A stretch of 64,000 nucleotides of DNA from JBQTGK01 sp052400665 (GTDB lineage: Bacteria; Bacteroidota; Bacteroidia; Bacteroidales; Marinifilaceae), in the NCBI GenBank assembly GCA_052400665.1, contig JBQTGK010000002.1; one strand, 5' to 3'. How positions within the stretch are numbered: position 1 is the first letter of the stretch; the number at the start of each line of letters is the position of its first letter. The translations under genes and the position numbers were made by a program. Of the stretch, positions 26,151 to 33,981 are shown in pieces. The notes under the pieces were generated by a model that was not told the origin of the DNA, did not search any database, and worked only from the letters and a program-made list of their open reading frames with translations.

Positions 26151-27416
26151 TTATGTCAGTTCCACAACAGTAATTTCTGGTGGCATACCTATTCTACCGG
26201 GAAAACCAATATATCCAAAACCTCTGTTTACATACAGATATTGTTTTCCTTCCTGATATAATCCGCCCCAGCGAGGATATTTGTATTGAACCGGACTCCA
26301 TTTTATGCCTGCACGTTCAATTCCAAACTGCATTCCGTGAGTGTGGCCCGCAAAGGTTAAATCAATATCCGAGGTTTTTATTACCTCTTCGTCCCAATGC
26401 GATGGATCGTGACTCATTAATATCTTAAAAGGCTGATGAAGCCCTTTTGTTGCCTTTTTTAAATCGCCATGCTGAGGGAAAGGAGGTTTACCCCAGTTTT
26501 CGACTCCTACCAATGCAATATCTTCACCATGAATGCTAATATTTTCTGTTTCGTTTAATAACAAGCGAAAGCCCATTTTTTTATGAAAATGTTTTATGGC
26601 AGCAAGGTTTTTAGCTTTATCTTCAGCAGAGTTCCAGTAAGAGTAGTCTCCATAATCATGATTTCCCAGAACTGAAAATTTTCCAATTTTGGCTTTCATT
26701 TTTGATAATACAGGTGCCCATCCATCTGTTTCTTCTGCGAAATTATTTACCAAATCGCCGGTAAAAAGTATTAAATCTGCTTCTTGTTCATTTATTAATT
26801 CAACAGCTTTTTCAATTTTTTCATAATTTTTATTGAAACTGCCCAAGTGCATATCCGATATTTGAACAATTTTTAATCCTTTAAATGATTTCGGTAAGTT
26901 TGTGAATTTGATTTTTTCACGCATTACCCTAAAATTAAATTTACCTTTGGTTACTCCATAAAGTATCGATGCAAAAGGGATTGCTGCTAATATCAAACCC
27001 ATTTGGTATAAAAATTCGGATCTCTCCATTTTGTTTTTCGAATTTAATTGTGGTACACTTTTATTCTTTCTCTCACTGAACCATCTTATGGTTCTCAACA
27101 TCGCCCCTTGTATATCTTTTATTAAGACGAAAAGTATAAATACAAATTTTGGAATATAAAACAATGAAAAACCAGCTACCAGGTATCCGGCGTAAATGTA
27201 AGATTCTGATTGTTTTACGTGTTTTATGCCAAAAATAAACAGGCAAAATGCACTAAATATAAACATTGAAATTCCCCAGAATAATATCTTTAACGATTGT
27301 CTTGCAAATGCATATTTAATCTTTGCAATCAGAGGTTTTATGCCACGATAGGAATAAATATCCACTATCAGCATAAATAGTAGCAGAGGGATTAATAAAA
27401 AAACACTGGCTTTCAT
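26151..27416 (-). CDS. Membrane-anchored metallophosphoesterase (YaeI-like)
   Basis: 421 residues. The first 160 residues hold about four membrane helices (about 3-22, 43-64, 74-98 and 137-155). The rest is a calcineurin-like phosphoesterase with all metal motifs intact: ISDMHLG, LFTGDLVNN, VLGNHDYG, MSHDP and FAGHTHGMQFG. This topology matches the YaeI/UDP-diacylglucosamine-hydrolase-like group that acts on lipid-linked phosphates, but the substrate is not determined. It stands alone, downstream of a 261-bp divergent spacer towards a nitroreductase gene. Confidence 0.92.
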   Translation of the reverse strand: MKASVFLLIPLLLFMLIVDIYSYRGIKPLIAKIKYAFARQSLKILFWGISMFIFSAFCLFIFGIKHVKQSESYIYAGYLVAGFSLFYIPKFVFILFVLIKDIQGAMLRTIRWFSERKNKSVPQLNSKNKMERSEFLYQMGLILAAIPFASILYGVTKGKFNFRVMREKIKFTNLPKSFKGLKIVQISDMHLGSFNKNYEKIEKAVELINEQEADLILFTGDLVNNFAEETDGWAPVLSKMKAKIGKFSVLGNHDYGDYSYWNSAEDKAKNLAAIKHFHKKMGFRLLLNETENISIHGEDIALVGVENWGKPPFPQHGDLKKATKGLHQPFKILMSHDPSHWDEEVIKTSDIDLTFAGHTHGMQFGIERAGIKWSPVQYKYPRWGGLYQEGKQYLYVNRGFGYIGFPGRIGMPPEITVVELT

Positions 27417-27677
27417 TTATTACTAATTCGGTTAATTGATTTTAATCAGTCCAAATATATAGAATAAAATACTAGTAAGTCCTTAATAATTGTTAAAAAA
27501 AAGCTATATTCAGACATCTGAAAATCAACTGGGCAATGATACGATGAAGTAGTCTAATGGTTTCAAACTAGAATTGAATATTTATTTGGATCTAATCATA
27601 AAAAAGAATTTAAAAGATTTAAAATTTGACTGTTAATAGAGATGTAAACTATATTTCACTACAAAATATTTTAAGCT

Positions 27678-28250
27678 ATGTCAGAACATGTTCATAAATT
27701 AATTGAGAATCGGTGGAGTCCCAGAGCCTTTGCAGGCAAAGGTATTGAAAAAGAGAAAATTAAGCAGTTGTTTTTAGCGGCTTCTTACGCTCCTTCCTGT
27801 TTTAATGAACAACCATGGCGTTTTATTTATGGCACAAAAGATTATCCGGAGAGATATGAGCAGCTTTTATCTTGCTTAGTTGAGTTTAATCAGATGTGGG
27901 TAAAAACTGCCCCCATGATTATTTTGGCATTGTCTGCAAAGAATTTTGCAAGAAATAAGAAAGAAAATACCTATGCACGTTATGATCTGGGGCTAGCCAT
28001 TGGAAATATGTCTTTGCAAGCAACAAGCATGGGTTTATATGTGCATCAAATGGCAGGTTTTTCGCCCGATAAAGCCAGGGAGATTTTCGAGGTGCCCGGT
28101 AATTATGATATTGTAAGTATGCTCGCTGTTGGTTACCTTGGCGATCCACTTCAGCTTCCGGAAAGTCTGCAGGAATTAGAATCATCGGAGAGAGACCGAA
28201 AAGAATTAAACACCCTTTTATTCGATGGTGATTGGAGTGTATTAGAATAG
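27678..28250 (+). CDS. Nitroreductase family protein
   Basis: FMN oxidoreductase, 190 residues. The family start ENRWSPRAFAGKGIEKEKIKQLFLAASYAPSCFNEQPWRF is broken here only by my own spacing; it carries the FMN-binding Arg-Ser/Trp and the substrate-side NEQPWRF. YARYDLGLAIGNMSLQATSMGLYVHQMAGF is the flavin-covering helix region, and MLAVGYLGDP closes the fold. It belongs to a different branch from the 172-residue nitroreductase at 9858. It is followed by a SIMPL gene 52 bp later. Confidence 0.92.
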   Translation: MSEHVHKLIENRWSPRAFAGKGIEKEKIKQLFLAASYAPSCFNEQPWRFIYGTKDYPERYEQLLSCLVEFNQMWVKTAPMIILALSAKNFARNKKENTYARYDLGLAIGNMSLQATSMGLYVHQMAGFSPDKAREIFEVPGNYDIVSMLAVGYLGDPLQLPESLQELESSERDRKELNTLLFDGDWSVLE

Positions 28251-28302
28251 GTAAATTTTAAGATTGTTAATGAGTAATTTGTTTAAGTAATAAACCTAGA
28301 TC

Positions 28303-29019
28303 ATGAAAAAAACTGTATTTGTATTCCTTTTTGTTTGTATGTGTACTGGTTTTCTTTCGGCACAACTATTGCCCGCAAAGCTTCATGTGAAGGGAGAGAG
28401 TAAAATATTTCAAATGCCGGATATTCTAAATATTTCCATTACAATTAGCAATAAAAATTTGGAATATACGGATTGTATTGAGGATAATTTTGAAGCTGTA
28501 AATAAGCTAAAAAAAGCTTTAAAAATAGCAGCAATAGAGAGTTTAGAGATTCATGATATTGGACAAAGAGTGAATGAAGAGAAAACCTATTCGGGAGGTA
28601 AATCTGTCTCTGATGGATTTCGCGCAAGCTATAATATTAAATTACAGCTAAATTCTAAAGCCAAAATAATTCATGAGTGTTTAGAGGTTTTAAAAATTTC
28701 TGGTGTAAATATGAATTATCAGGCGGCTTATGGTTTAAGTCCCGAATTAATTAAATCAATAGAACATAAATTAATTGAAGAGGCTGTTGCCGATGCCAAA
28801 ATAAAAGCAGAAGTAATTGCTGAGACCTCGGAAAATAAACTATTGCAAATTACAAATATAAATTACGGAGTTTCAGGTTTTGTGAGTGGTCCCAAGCAGT
28901 ATATGACCGAAATACGAACAGCTAAAATAGGACGAACAAATAATCAGTCTTTTATGAATCCGGACCCAATAGAGCTGAGTGATAGTGTTGAAATTACTTA
29001 TGCGATTGTACCTAATTAG
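28303..29019 (+). CDS. SIMPL domain protein (DUF541)
   Basis: 238 residues with a signal peptide (MKKTVFVFLFVCMCTGFLSAQ). The body fits the SIMPL family: AKLHVKGESKIFQMPDILNISITI at the N-terminus, the middle EKTYSGGKSVSDGFRASYNIKL strand region, and the repeated ADAKIKAEVIAE helix. SIMPL proteins are secreted or periplasmic; function is poorly defined, with roles proposed in stress and signalling. It is co-directional with the nitroreductase upstream and the MDR oxidoreductase downstream (101 bp), but no shared operon signal is obvious. Confidence 0.88.
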   Translation: MKKTVFVFLFVCMCTGFLSAQLLPAKLHVKGESKIFQMPDILNISITISNKNLEYTDCIEDNFEAVNKLKKALKIAAIESLEIHDIGQRVNEEKTYSGGKSVSDGFRASYNIKLQLNSKAKIIHECLEVLKISGVNMNYQAAYGLSPELIKSIEHKLIEEAVADAKIKAEVIAETSENKLLQITNINYGVSGFVSGPKQYMTEIRTAKIGRTNNQSFMNPDPIELSDSVEITYAIVPN

Positions 29020-29120
29020 ATGGCTAAACTTTAGGGCAATTGCTTGAATTTAATATCAACTTGTTGTAACTTGATTAGAGAATTAAGGAATAATATGTAT
29101 TAATTTGAAAATCATCCGTT

Positions 29121-30068
29121 ATGAAAGCTGTTGTTATGCGAAAATATGGTGCTCCGGATGTGTTGGAGTTAATTAATCTGGACAGACCCATAATAAACAA
29201 TAATCAGGTACTTGTTGAGGTATATGCTTCGTCGATAAATCCAATAGATTGGAAGATGAGGAAAGGAATGCTTAAGCTATTTATGCGTAAAAAGTTACCC
29301 TGTGTTTTGGGAGGTGATATTGCAGGTAGAATTCTTGAGGTAGGAAAAAATGTTCAGTTTTTCAGAGTTGGTGACGAGGTTTTTGGGAAAGTAGATATTC
29401 TAAAGAATGGTGCTTATGCTGAATATGTAGCTACAACAGCCGATCATTTGGCATTAAAACCACAGAAAATGAGTTTTGAACAAGCAGCAACACTTCCATT
29501 GGCTGGTTTAACAGCTCTTCAGGCTTTACGTGATATGGGAAAAATTAAGAAAGGAAAGAATGTTCTCATAAATGGATGTTCGGGTGGCGTTGGATCTTTT
29601 GCAGTACAAATAGCAAAAGCTTTTGGCAGTAATGTGGTTGGAGTCTGTAGTCCTCGGAATTTTGAATACGCAAAAGAATTAGGTGCCGATCGGTTGATTA
29701 ATTATCAGAGTGAAAGTATTACAGATGAGCATAAGGAGTTTGATATTCTCTTTGATGTAATAGGGAATTTGGAGTTTGGAAAGATTAAGCATATTCTGCA
29801 CCGAGGAGGTGTTTATATTACAACTTTACCTTCTTTTAATATCCTGATTTTGGGATCGATTTATAATATTATAAATTCTCGAAAAATGAAGAAGATATTT
29901 GTTCAGGAGAACAAGAAAGATTTAGAATTACTTGCCGATTTTGTAGATGCAGGTTTAATAAAAACTCATATTGATAAATCTTATGATATTGCTAATGTTG
30001 CAGAGGCACATCAATACAGCGAATCGGGCAGAGTAGTGGGAAAATTATCATTAAAAATAGCTGAATAA
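29121..30068 (+). CDS. MDR family NAD(P)-dependent oxidoreductase (quinone-oxidoreductase type)
   Basis: 315 residues of the medium-chain dehydrogenase/reductase fold. The N-terminal substrate domain has VYASSINPIDWKMRKG and LGGDIAGRILEVG; there is no structural zinc cluster, so this is a zinc-free quinone-reductase or enoyl-reductase-like member. The cofactor domain contains NVLINGCSGGVGSFAVQIAK, the NADPH-binding glycine motif. The end is GRVVGKLSLKI, typical. Substrate unknown. An imperfect hairpin follows (about 30095-30142), and the thioredoxin genes converge from the other side. Confidence 0.93.
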   Translation: MKAVVMRKYGAPDVLELINLDRPIINNNQVLVEVYASSINPIDWKMRKGMLKLFMRKKLPCVLGGDIAGRILEVGKNVQFFRVGDEVFGKVDILKNGAYAEYVATTADHLALKPQKMSFEQAATLPLAGLTALQALRDMGKIKKGKNVLINGCSGGVGSFAVQIAKAFGSNVVGVCSPRNFEYAKELGADRLINYQSESITDEHKEFDILFDVIGNLEFGKIKHILHRGGVYITTLPSFNILILGSIYNIINSRKMKKIFVQENKKDLELLADFVDAGLIKTHIDKSYDIANVAEAHQYSESGRVVGKLSLKIAE

Positions 30069-30157
30069 AGAAAAATCTTTAAATAAGAAATAATTAGAAT
30101 AGTAAACCCTGGAAATAATTTTATTTACAGGGCTTATTCTATTAAATTTATGATTAT

Positions 30158-30754
30158 TTATTTGCTTTTAATTCCGCAGCCAATTGCTTTAGTAGATGTA
30201 ATTGCAGGTTTTTTATTTTGTAATAAAGCATCAATAGCATCATTAACATAACGAACAGTAACCTGCGATTCATCTTTGTAGTTGTTATCAATAGCTCCAA
30301 TATATTCTACGGTATATTTTTCCTTATTCTTACTAAGAATAAAAACATGAGGGGTTTTGGTAGCTCCATATTTTCTATAAACTTCTTGTGTTTCGTCAAT
30401 TACATAAGGAAATGTAAAGCCTTTTTCTTTCGATCTCTTAATCATATTTTCAAACGAATCACTTGGATATAATTCAGGATCGTTAGGATTAATAGCAATA
30501 ACAGGGTATCCTTTGGTTTTGTATTTTTTATCAATTTCAATAATTCTATCTTCATAAGCAACAGAATACGGACAATGGTTACAGGTGAAAATTACAATAA
30601 AACCTTTAGCCTCTTTGTAGTCGGCCATTGAAACTTTTTTTCCGTCAATGTTTTTTAAATTGAAATCGGAGGCTGTATCACCTACCTTATAAGTCTGTGC
30701 CTGAATGGTAATAACGGATAGCAATAAGACTGCTAATGATAATAGCTTTTTCAT
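30158..30754 (-). CDS. Secreted thioredoxin-family/peroxiredoxin-like protein
   Basis: 198 residues with signal peptide (MKKLLSLAVLLLSVITIQAQ). AhpC/TSA-like fold: VGDTASDFNLKNIDGKKVSMADY, then the active site FTCNHCPYSVAYEDR with a CxxC of sequence CNHC, and the cis-Pro region ATKTPHVFIL. The CNHCPY form is typical of a Bacteroidota thioredoxin-like redoxin group rather than true peroxiredoxins. A C-terminal GCGIKSK adds another Cys. It is 19 bp behind a tlpA-like gene, so both form a periplasmic redox operon. Confidence 0.9.
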   Translation of the reverse strand: MKKLLSLAVLLLSVITIQAQTYKVGDTASDFNLKNIDGKKVSMADYKEAKGFIVIFTCNHCPYSVAYEDRIIEIDKKYKTKGYPVIAINPNDPELYPSDSFENMIKRSKEKGFTFPYVIDETQEVYRKYGATKTPHVFILSKNKEKYTVEYIGAIDNNYKDESQVTVRYVNDAIDALLQNKKPAITSTKAIGCGIKSK

Positions 30755-30773
30755 TTTTTTAATTTTAAATTGA

Positions 30774-31256
30774 TTAATTACTTATTTGATCGATGGTATT
30801 GGCAAGCTGGGAATAGGTAATTTTGCCGGCAAAGAATTTTTCCTTGTCTTTTTTATAGACTACTGTTGCAGGCAGTGCACCATCCCATTTTTTATTTACC
30901 TTACCAATCCAGCTGTTTGCGTCAGGATCGTCTAGAATGAGAACTTCGGCATTAATTCCTTTTTTTTCAAGGAATTTTACCAATCGTTTTTCTACATTCG
31001 ATCCAAAATCCAGACTAATCAGTAATACTTTAACTTTTCTATTCTCGTATCCTTTTCTGATATGTTCAAATTCAGGAAGTTCTTCTACGCAAGGTTTACA
31101 CCACATGGCCCAGAAGTTAATCACATAAGTTGTGTCGTTGCTGATATTAAATTTTGGTTCAAGTTCATCGAAATTAAGTGTTTTTATATCTTGAGAATAC
31201 AAGGAACTAAAAGTTAAAATGGCAAGCGTTAGGAGAACGAATCGTTTTGTAATCAT
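30774..31256 (-). CDS. TlpA-family periplasmic thiol-disulfide oxidoreductase
   Basis: 160 residues with signal peptide (MITKRFVLLTLAILTFSSLYSQ). Thioredoxin fold with YVINFWAMWCKPCVEELPEF holding the CKPC active site, VLLISLDFGSNV, and the cis-Pro loop GALPATVVYKK. Such proteins reduce or rearrange disulfides in the periplasm, for example in cytochrome maturation. First gene of a two-gene operon with the thioredoxin-like gene at 30158. Its upstream region is shared, divergently, with the pheA attenuators. Confidence 0.92.
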   Translation of the reverse strand: MITKRFVLLTLAILTFSSLYSQDIKTLNFDELEPKFNISNDTTYVINFWAMWCKPCVEELPEFEHIRKGYENRKVKVLLISLDFGSNVEKRLVKFLEKKGINAEVLILDDPDANSWIGKVNKKWDGALPATVVYKKDKEKFFAGKITYSQLANTIDQISN

Positions 31257-31399
31257 TGTGTTTTATATTAAAAGACTAATTAGTATTAAATATACTACAA
31301 TTGATCGAAATAGAGATGCTTATACTGTTATTGATTTGTTAAATGAGTTTTTTGATTTATATGTAGTAATTTACTGAGGTAGCAAATTTGACAAGAAGC

Positions 31400-31428
31400 T
31401 TGATTATTAAAATATTTTTTTACCTTTG
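31400..31428 (+). promoter_or_regulatory. pheA promoter
   Basis: TTG at 31400-31402, 18 bases, then TACCTTTG at 31421-31428: an exact match to the Bacteroidota TTG/TAnnTTTG promoter. Transcription would start a few bases before the first leader peptide ATG at 31448. Confidence 0.75.
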
Positions 31429-31447
31429 GTCTATAAAGAATTAAAAA

Positions 31448-31501
31448 ATGACAAATTATACTTATACGAAACGATTTTTCTTTTTTAGCAGTAGGTGTTA
31501 G
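31448..31501 (+). CDS. Phenylalanine leader peptide 1 (attenuator sensor)
   Basis: 17 codons, MTNYTYTKRFFFFSSRC, stop TAG. Four consecutive Phe codons at 31475-31486. Immediately after the stop, AAAAGGTTT (31502-31510) can pair completely with GAGCCTTTT (31533-31541), the upstream arm of terminator 1 (9 bp, two of them G-U). A ribosome stalled on the Phe codons leaves this arm free and blocks termination; a ribosome at the stop codon hides it. The gene served is pheA. No homology search was possible, but codon run, distance and structure agree. Confidence 0.9.
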   Translation: MTNYTYTKRFFFFSSRC

Positions 31502-31532
31502 AAAAGGTTTTGTATGTGATAAAATATTTACT

Positions 31533-31559
31533 GAGCCTTTTTTAAGGCTCTTTTTTTTT
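31533..31559 (+). terminator. pheA attenuator terminator 1
   Basis: GAGCCTT (31533-31539), loop TTTT, AAGGCTC (31544-31550), then nine T (31551-31559). Its left arm is also the partner of the antiterminator arm at 31502-31510. Confidence 0.9.
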
Positions 31560-31565
31560 AATATT

Positions 31566-31646
31566 ATGCAGACTGTATTTTTCCATAGTTTCTTTTTTAG
31601 CTTTTTCTTTTTTGGTAACGAGAGAGACAGGATTCTTACAGTGTAA
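31566..31646 (+). CDS. Phenylalanine leader peptide 2 (second attenuator sensor)
   Basis: 26 codons starting six bases behind the T tract of terminator 1. Residues 5-16 read FFHSFFFSFFFF, nine Phe in twelve positions, then GNERDRILTV and stop TAA. The region coding for residues 20-24 contains AGACAGGATTC (31625-31635), which can pair along 11 positions (two G-U) with GAGTCCTGTTT (31666-31676), the upstream arm of terminator 2. A ribosome stalled on the last Phe codon (31611-31613) would reach only to about 31626; one at the stop codon would cover the arm. This is a complete second attenuator in series with the first. Confidence 0.9.
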   Translation: MQTVFFHSFFFSFFFFGNERDRILTV

Positions 31647-31666
31647 ATTATAAAAACACATAAATG

Positions 31667-31695
31667 AGTCCTGTTTTAAACAGGACTTTTTTTTT
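31667..31695 (+). terminator. pheA attenuator terminator 2
   Basis: AGTCCTG (31667-31673) pairs with CAGGACT (31681-31687), with possible A-T extension inward. A run of nine T ends at 31695. It lies 30 bp before the pheA ATG. Confidence 0.9.
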
Positions 31696-31725
31696 GATCA
31701 AAATCTAACAATAACCAAAATAACC

Positions 31726-32565
31726 ATGGACAAAAGAAGAATTGTTATTCAAGGAGTAGAAGGCTGTTTTCATCATATTGCGGCAAATGCATATTATGGA
31801 GAAGATGTTGAAATAATTCCCGCAGAGAATTTCGCCAAATTAATTGATCTGATAAACGATGAGGCAGTTTGCGACGGAGGAATTATGGCCATTGAAAATT
31901 CAATTGCCGGTAGCATATTGCAAAATTATGGATTGCTACAAGATTCGGGTCTGGTAATAGAAGGGGAAATTTATTTGCGAATCAAACAAAATTTAATGGC
32001 ATTGCCAGGACAAAAGATTGAGGATTTAAAAGAGGTTCATTCACATCCTATGGCAATAAATCAGTGTAGAGCATTTTTTAGAGATTATCCGAATATTAGA
32101 TTGGTGGAAACCGAAGATACCGCAATTAGTGCACGAAATATTCGTGAAAACGAGTGGAAAGGTATTGGTGCAATTGCCGGCGATTTACCAGCCGATTTGT
32201 ATGACTTGGAAATTTTAGCAGAGCAGATTGAAAGTATTAAAAATAATCAGACTCGATTTTTTATTTTAAAACGCAAAAAAGACGTTGTTCCCAATGGTGG
32301 TTTTACCAAGGCATCGCTCTATTTTAGTACCAGTCACGAGCCTGGTAGCTTATCTTATATTCTCGATTGCTTTTCGAAGGCAAATATAAATCTATCCAAA
32401 ATTCAGTCTTTGCCAATCCCTGGAATTAACTGGGAGTATTTCTTTCATGTCGATTTGGAATTTGAATTTCCCAGTCAGTTTAAAACAGTCATGAATAAAA
32501 TATCAGAAACAGCAAAGGAGATGACTATATTAGGAACTTATAATCAGGGGATCGTAATAAGATAA
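31726..32565 (+). CDS. pheA: Prephenate dehydratase
   Basis: Converts prephenate to phenylpyruvate, the committed step to phenylalanine. 279 residues: catalytic PDT domain 1 to about 185 (MAIENSIAGSILQNYGLL, SHPMAINQCR and the active-site NQTRFFIL), then an ACT domain (SHEPGSLSYILDCFSKANINLSK). No chorismate mutase domain is attached. In the ACT domain the Phe-binding ESRP motif of other P-proteins reads IQSLP, which may be a lineage trait. Expression is predicted to be controlled by two phenylalanine attenuators directly upstream. It stops 1 bp from a convergent pterin dehydratase gene. Confidence 0.96.
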   Translation: MDKRRIVIQGVEGCFHHIAANAYYGEDVEIIPAENFAKLIDLINDEAVCDGGIMAIENSIAGSILQNYGLLQDSGLVIEGEIYLRIKQNLMALPGQKIEDLKEVHSHPMAINQCRAFFRDYPNIRLVETEDTAISARNIRENEWKGIGAIAGDLPADLYDLEILAEQIESIKNNQTRFFILKRKKDVVPNGGFTKASLYFSTSHEPGSLSYILDCFSKANINLSKIQSLPIPGINWEYFFHVDLEFEFPSQFKTVMNKISETAKEMTILGTYNQGIVIR

Positions 32566-32566
32566 A

Positions 32567-32830
32567 TCATGCTTGAGATTCGTATATTCGATCAATTTGT
32601 TTGGCTAGTAGAATATCTTTGTTAGTTATTCTTCTTTTGGAGTAAGTGGTTAAAGTAATTCTAACATTTTTGTACTTATAGAGTTTAATATCAGGGTGGT
32701 GATTTGCTTTTTCGGCTTCCGAAGCAACAGAATTAATAAAATGTATGGATTGAGAAAATCCTTGAAAAATATAGTTTTTCATTAGTTTACTATCTATTTC
32801 ACTCCAACCTTGTTCTAATAAAATATTCAT
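32567..32830 (-). CDS. phhB: 4a-hydroxytetrahydrobiopterin dehydratase (PCD/DCoH)
   Basis: Small enzyme that regenerates the pterin cofactor after aromatic amino acid hydroxylation. 87 residues, slightly short for the family. The diagnostic EKANHHPDIKLYKYKNVRITL has the paired histidines, and TNKDILLAKQIDRIY is the C-terminal helix. It is convergent with pheA with a single base between the stops, an interesting link because both enzymes concern phenylalanine. No phenylalanine hydroxylase gene is in the window, and in many bacteria this protein has other roles, for example in molybdopterin context. Confidence 0.92.
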   Translation of the reverse strand: MNILLEQGWSEIDSKLMKNYIFQGFSQSIHFINSVASEAEKANHHPDIKLYKYKNVRITLTTYSKRRITNKDILLAKQIDRIYESQA

Positions 32831-32887
32831 ACCTTAATTTTTTGATGTACCCTAAAGTTAAGGAAAGAAAACAGGAATGTAAATACT

Positions 32888-32918
32888 AAAAAAGGGCAGC
32901 AGTAAATATTGCCCTTTT
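32888..32918 (-). terminator. Terminator after the HExxH protein gene
   Basis: AAAAGGGCA (32890-32898) pairs with TGCCCTTTT (32910-32918). On the minus strand the stem is followed by a run of T. It lies 42 bp beyond the stop of the gene at 32960. Confidence 0.8.
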
Positions 32919-32959
32919 AAAAAATATACGGTTACCATAGAGGTTTGGTTGATGAAATA

Positions 32960-33928
32960 TTATAATTCTATTTTTCGATCTAACTCTTCACCTAAAATTT
33001 GTGCTCCGCTGTATAGTACCGATCTTTCTTCTGCTTCCATAAACAAGTCGAAGGGAATAGTAATATTGTAGGCTGATTGTACGATTGAGGCTATGTCATC
33101 TTTTGCACTTAAATGGTTGCGCCAGTTAACTCCGCTTTCATCTAAAAGATAGGCATATACAGGCCCGGAATAGTATGCAAAGCAATTTACAAAGGATGGT
33201 GATTTCCATAAACACTCAAGCTTTGAATGCAGATATTTTTTGAATGATTCTTTATGTCGGCAGATTTTATTTGCCGTATATTCGGCCATTCCTTCATGAA
33301 TTTCAAATCGATTTTCACATCTCTTACAATTAGAGAATATCGCTCTTCTGTACTTTCTAAAACAAATGGCGTCAGTAATTGCCTGTTTTCTATTTTTACC
33401 TGCCGAATTAAGTGCTAAGTCAAGTGCTTTCCATTCAAGTTTTAACCAAACTCTTGCTTCCATCTCTTTCATGTGTTGATTTTTGTATGGAACAGGATTT
33501 AAATCTAGCTTAGGCTGCAAACAATGAAATGCTTCATGTAAAATAATACACTGTCTCTCAATTTTATTTTTAGGAAGGGGAAGAGGAATTAAGGCCCAAT
33601 TTTGCTTATCGATTTTTACAGGTCCTTTTTTTATTGATATTGTTTCAGGGAGCAAACCTTTAAAAAAACCATTTTCTTTTGTCAGATTTAAAGCTGAAGA
33701 ATTTCTATTGGCATAAATTGTTTTGTTTTTTTCATCAACTAATAGAATTGGAACCTCTAAACTATGTCCCCAAAGTAAGCCATTATCTTTAGAAGATACT
33801 TGCGATGTTTCTTTAAAAATAGTTCTAATTTCATTAGGAGAATAAATTTGACAGGCTCCCCATTGAATACCTAGACTAAATAAAAGTAGTGCAAGTTGTA
33901 GTTTTAGAAAATAGCGTAAAGTTTTCAT
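32960..33928 (-). CDS. Secreted protein with zinc-metallopeptidase-like HExxH, family unknown
   Basis: 322 residues from ATG at 33928, chosen because it opens a good signal peptide (MKTLRYFLKLQLALLLFSLG). Longer frames from TTG 33976 or ATG 33964 would put extra residues ahead of it. A gluzincin-like arrangement is visible: His131-Glu132-x-x-His135 in CIILHEAFHCL, and 76-81 residues on FEIHEGMAEYTANK with Glu212 (or Glu216) as possible third ligand. Four cysteines (Cys189, Cys201, Cys204 and Cys227 region) could form disulfides. I do not recognise the family. A perfect CRP/FNR-type palindrome lies 38 bp upstream of the start. Confidence 0.7.
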   Translation of the reverse strand: MKTLRYFLKLQLALLLFSLGIQWGACQIYSPNEIRTIFKETSQVSSKDNGLLWGHSLEVPILLVDEKNKTIYANRNSSALNLTKENGFFKGLLPETISIKKGPVKIDKQNWALIPLPLPKNKIERQCIILHEAFHCLQPKLDLNPVPYKNQHMKEMEARVWLKLEWKALDLALNSAGKNRKQAITDAICFRKYRRAIFSNCKRCENRFEIHEGMAEYTANKICRHKESFKKYLHSKLECLWKSPSFVNCFAYYSGPVYAYLLDESGVNWRNHLSAKDDIASIVQSAYNITIPFDLFMEAEERSVLYSGAQILGEELDRKIEL

Positions 33929-33965
33929 ACTTGCTATTATTAATCGTTTTAAAGCTATTTGCATG

Positions 33966-33981
33966 TGTGATGTCAATCACA
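33966..33981. promoter_or_regulatory. CRP/FNR-family binding site
   Basis: TGTGA-TGTCAA-TCACA, a perfect match to the TGTGA-N6-TCACA dimer site. It ends 38 bp upstream of the HExxH gene start (minus strand). A weak -7 box TAGCTTTA lies between, so an activator position is plausible. It is about 280 bp upstream of the antiporter on the plus strand. No CRP/FNR gene is in the window. Confidence 0.6.
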
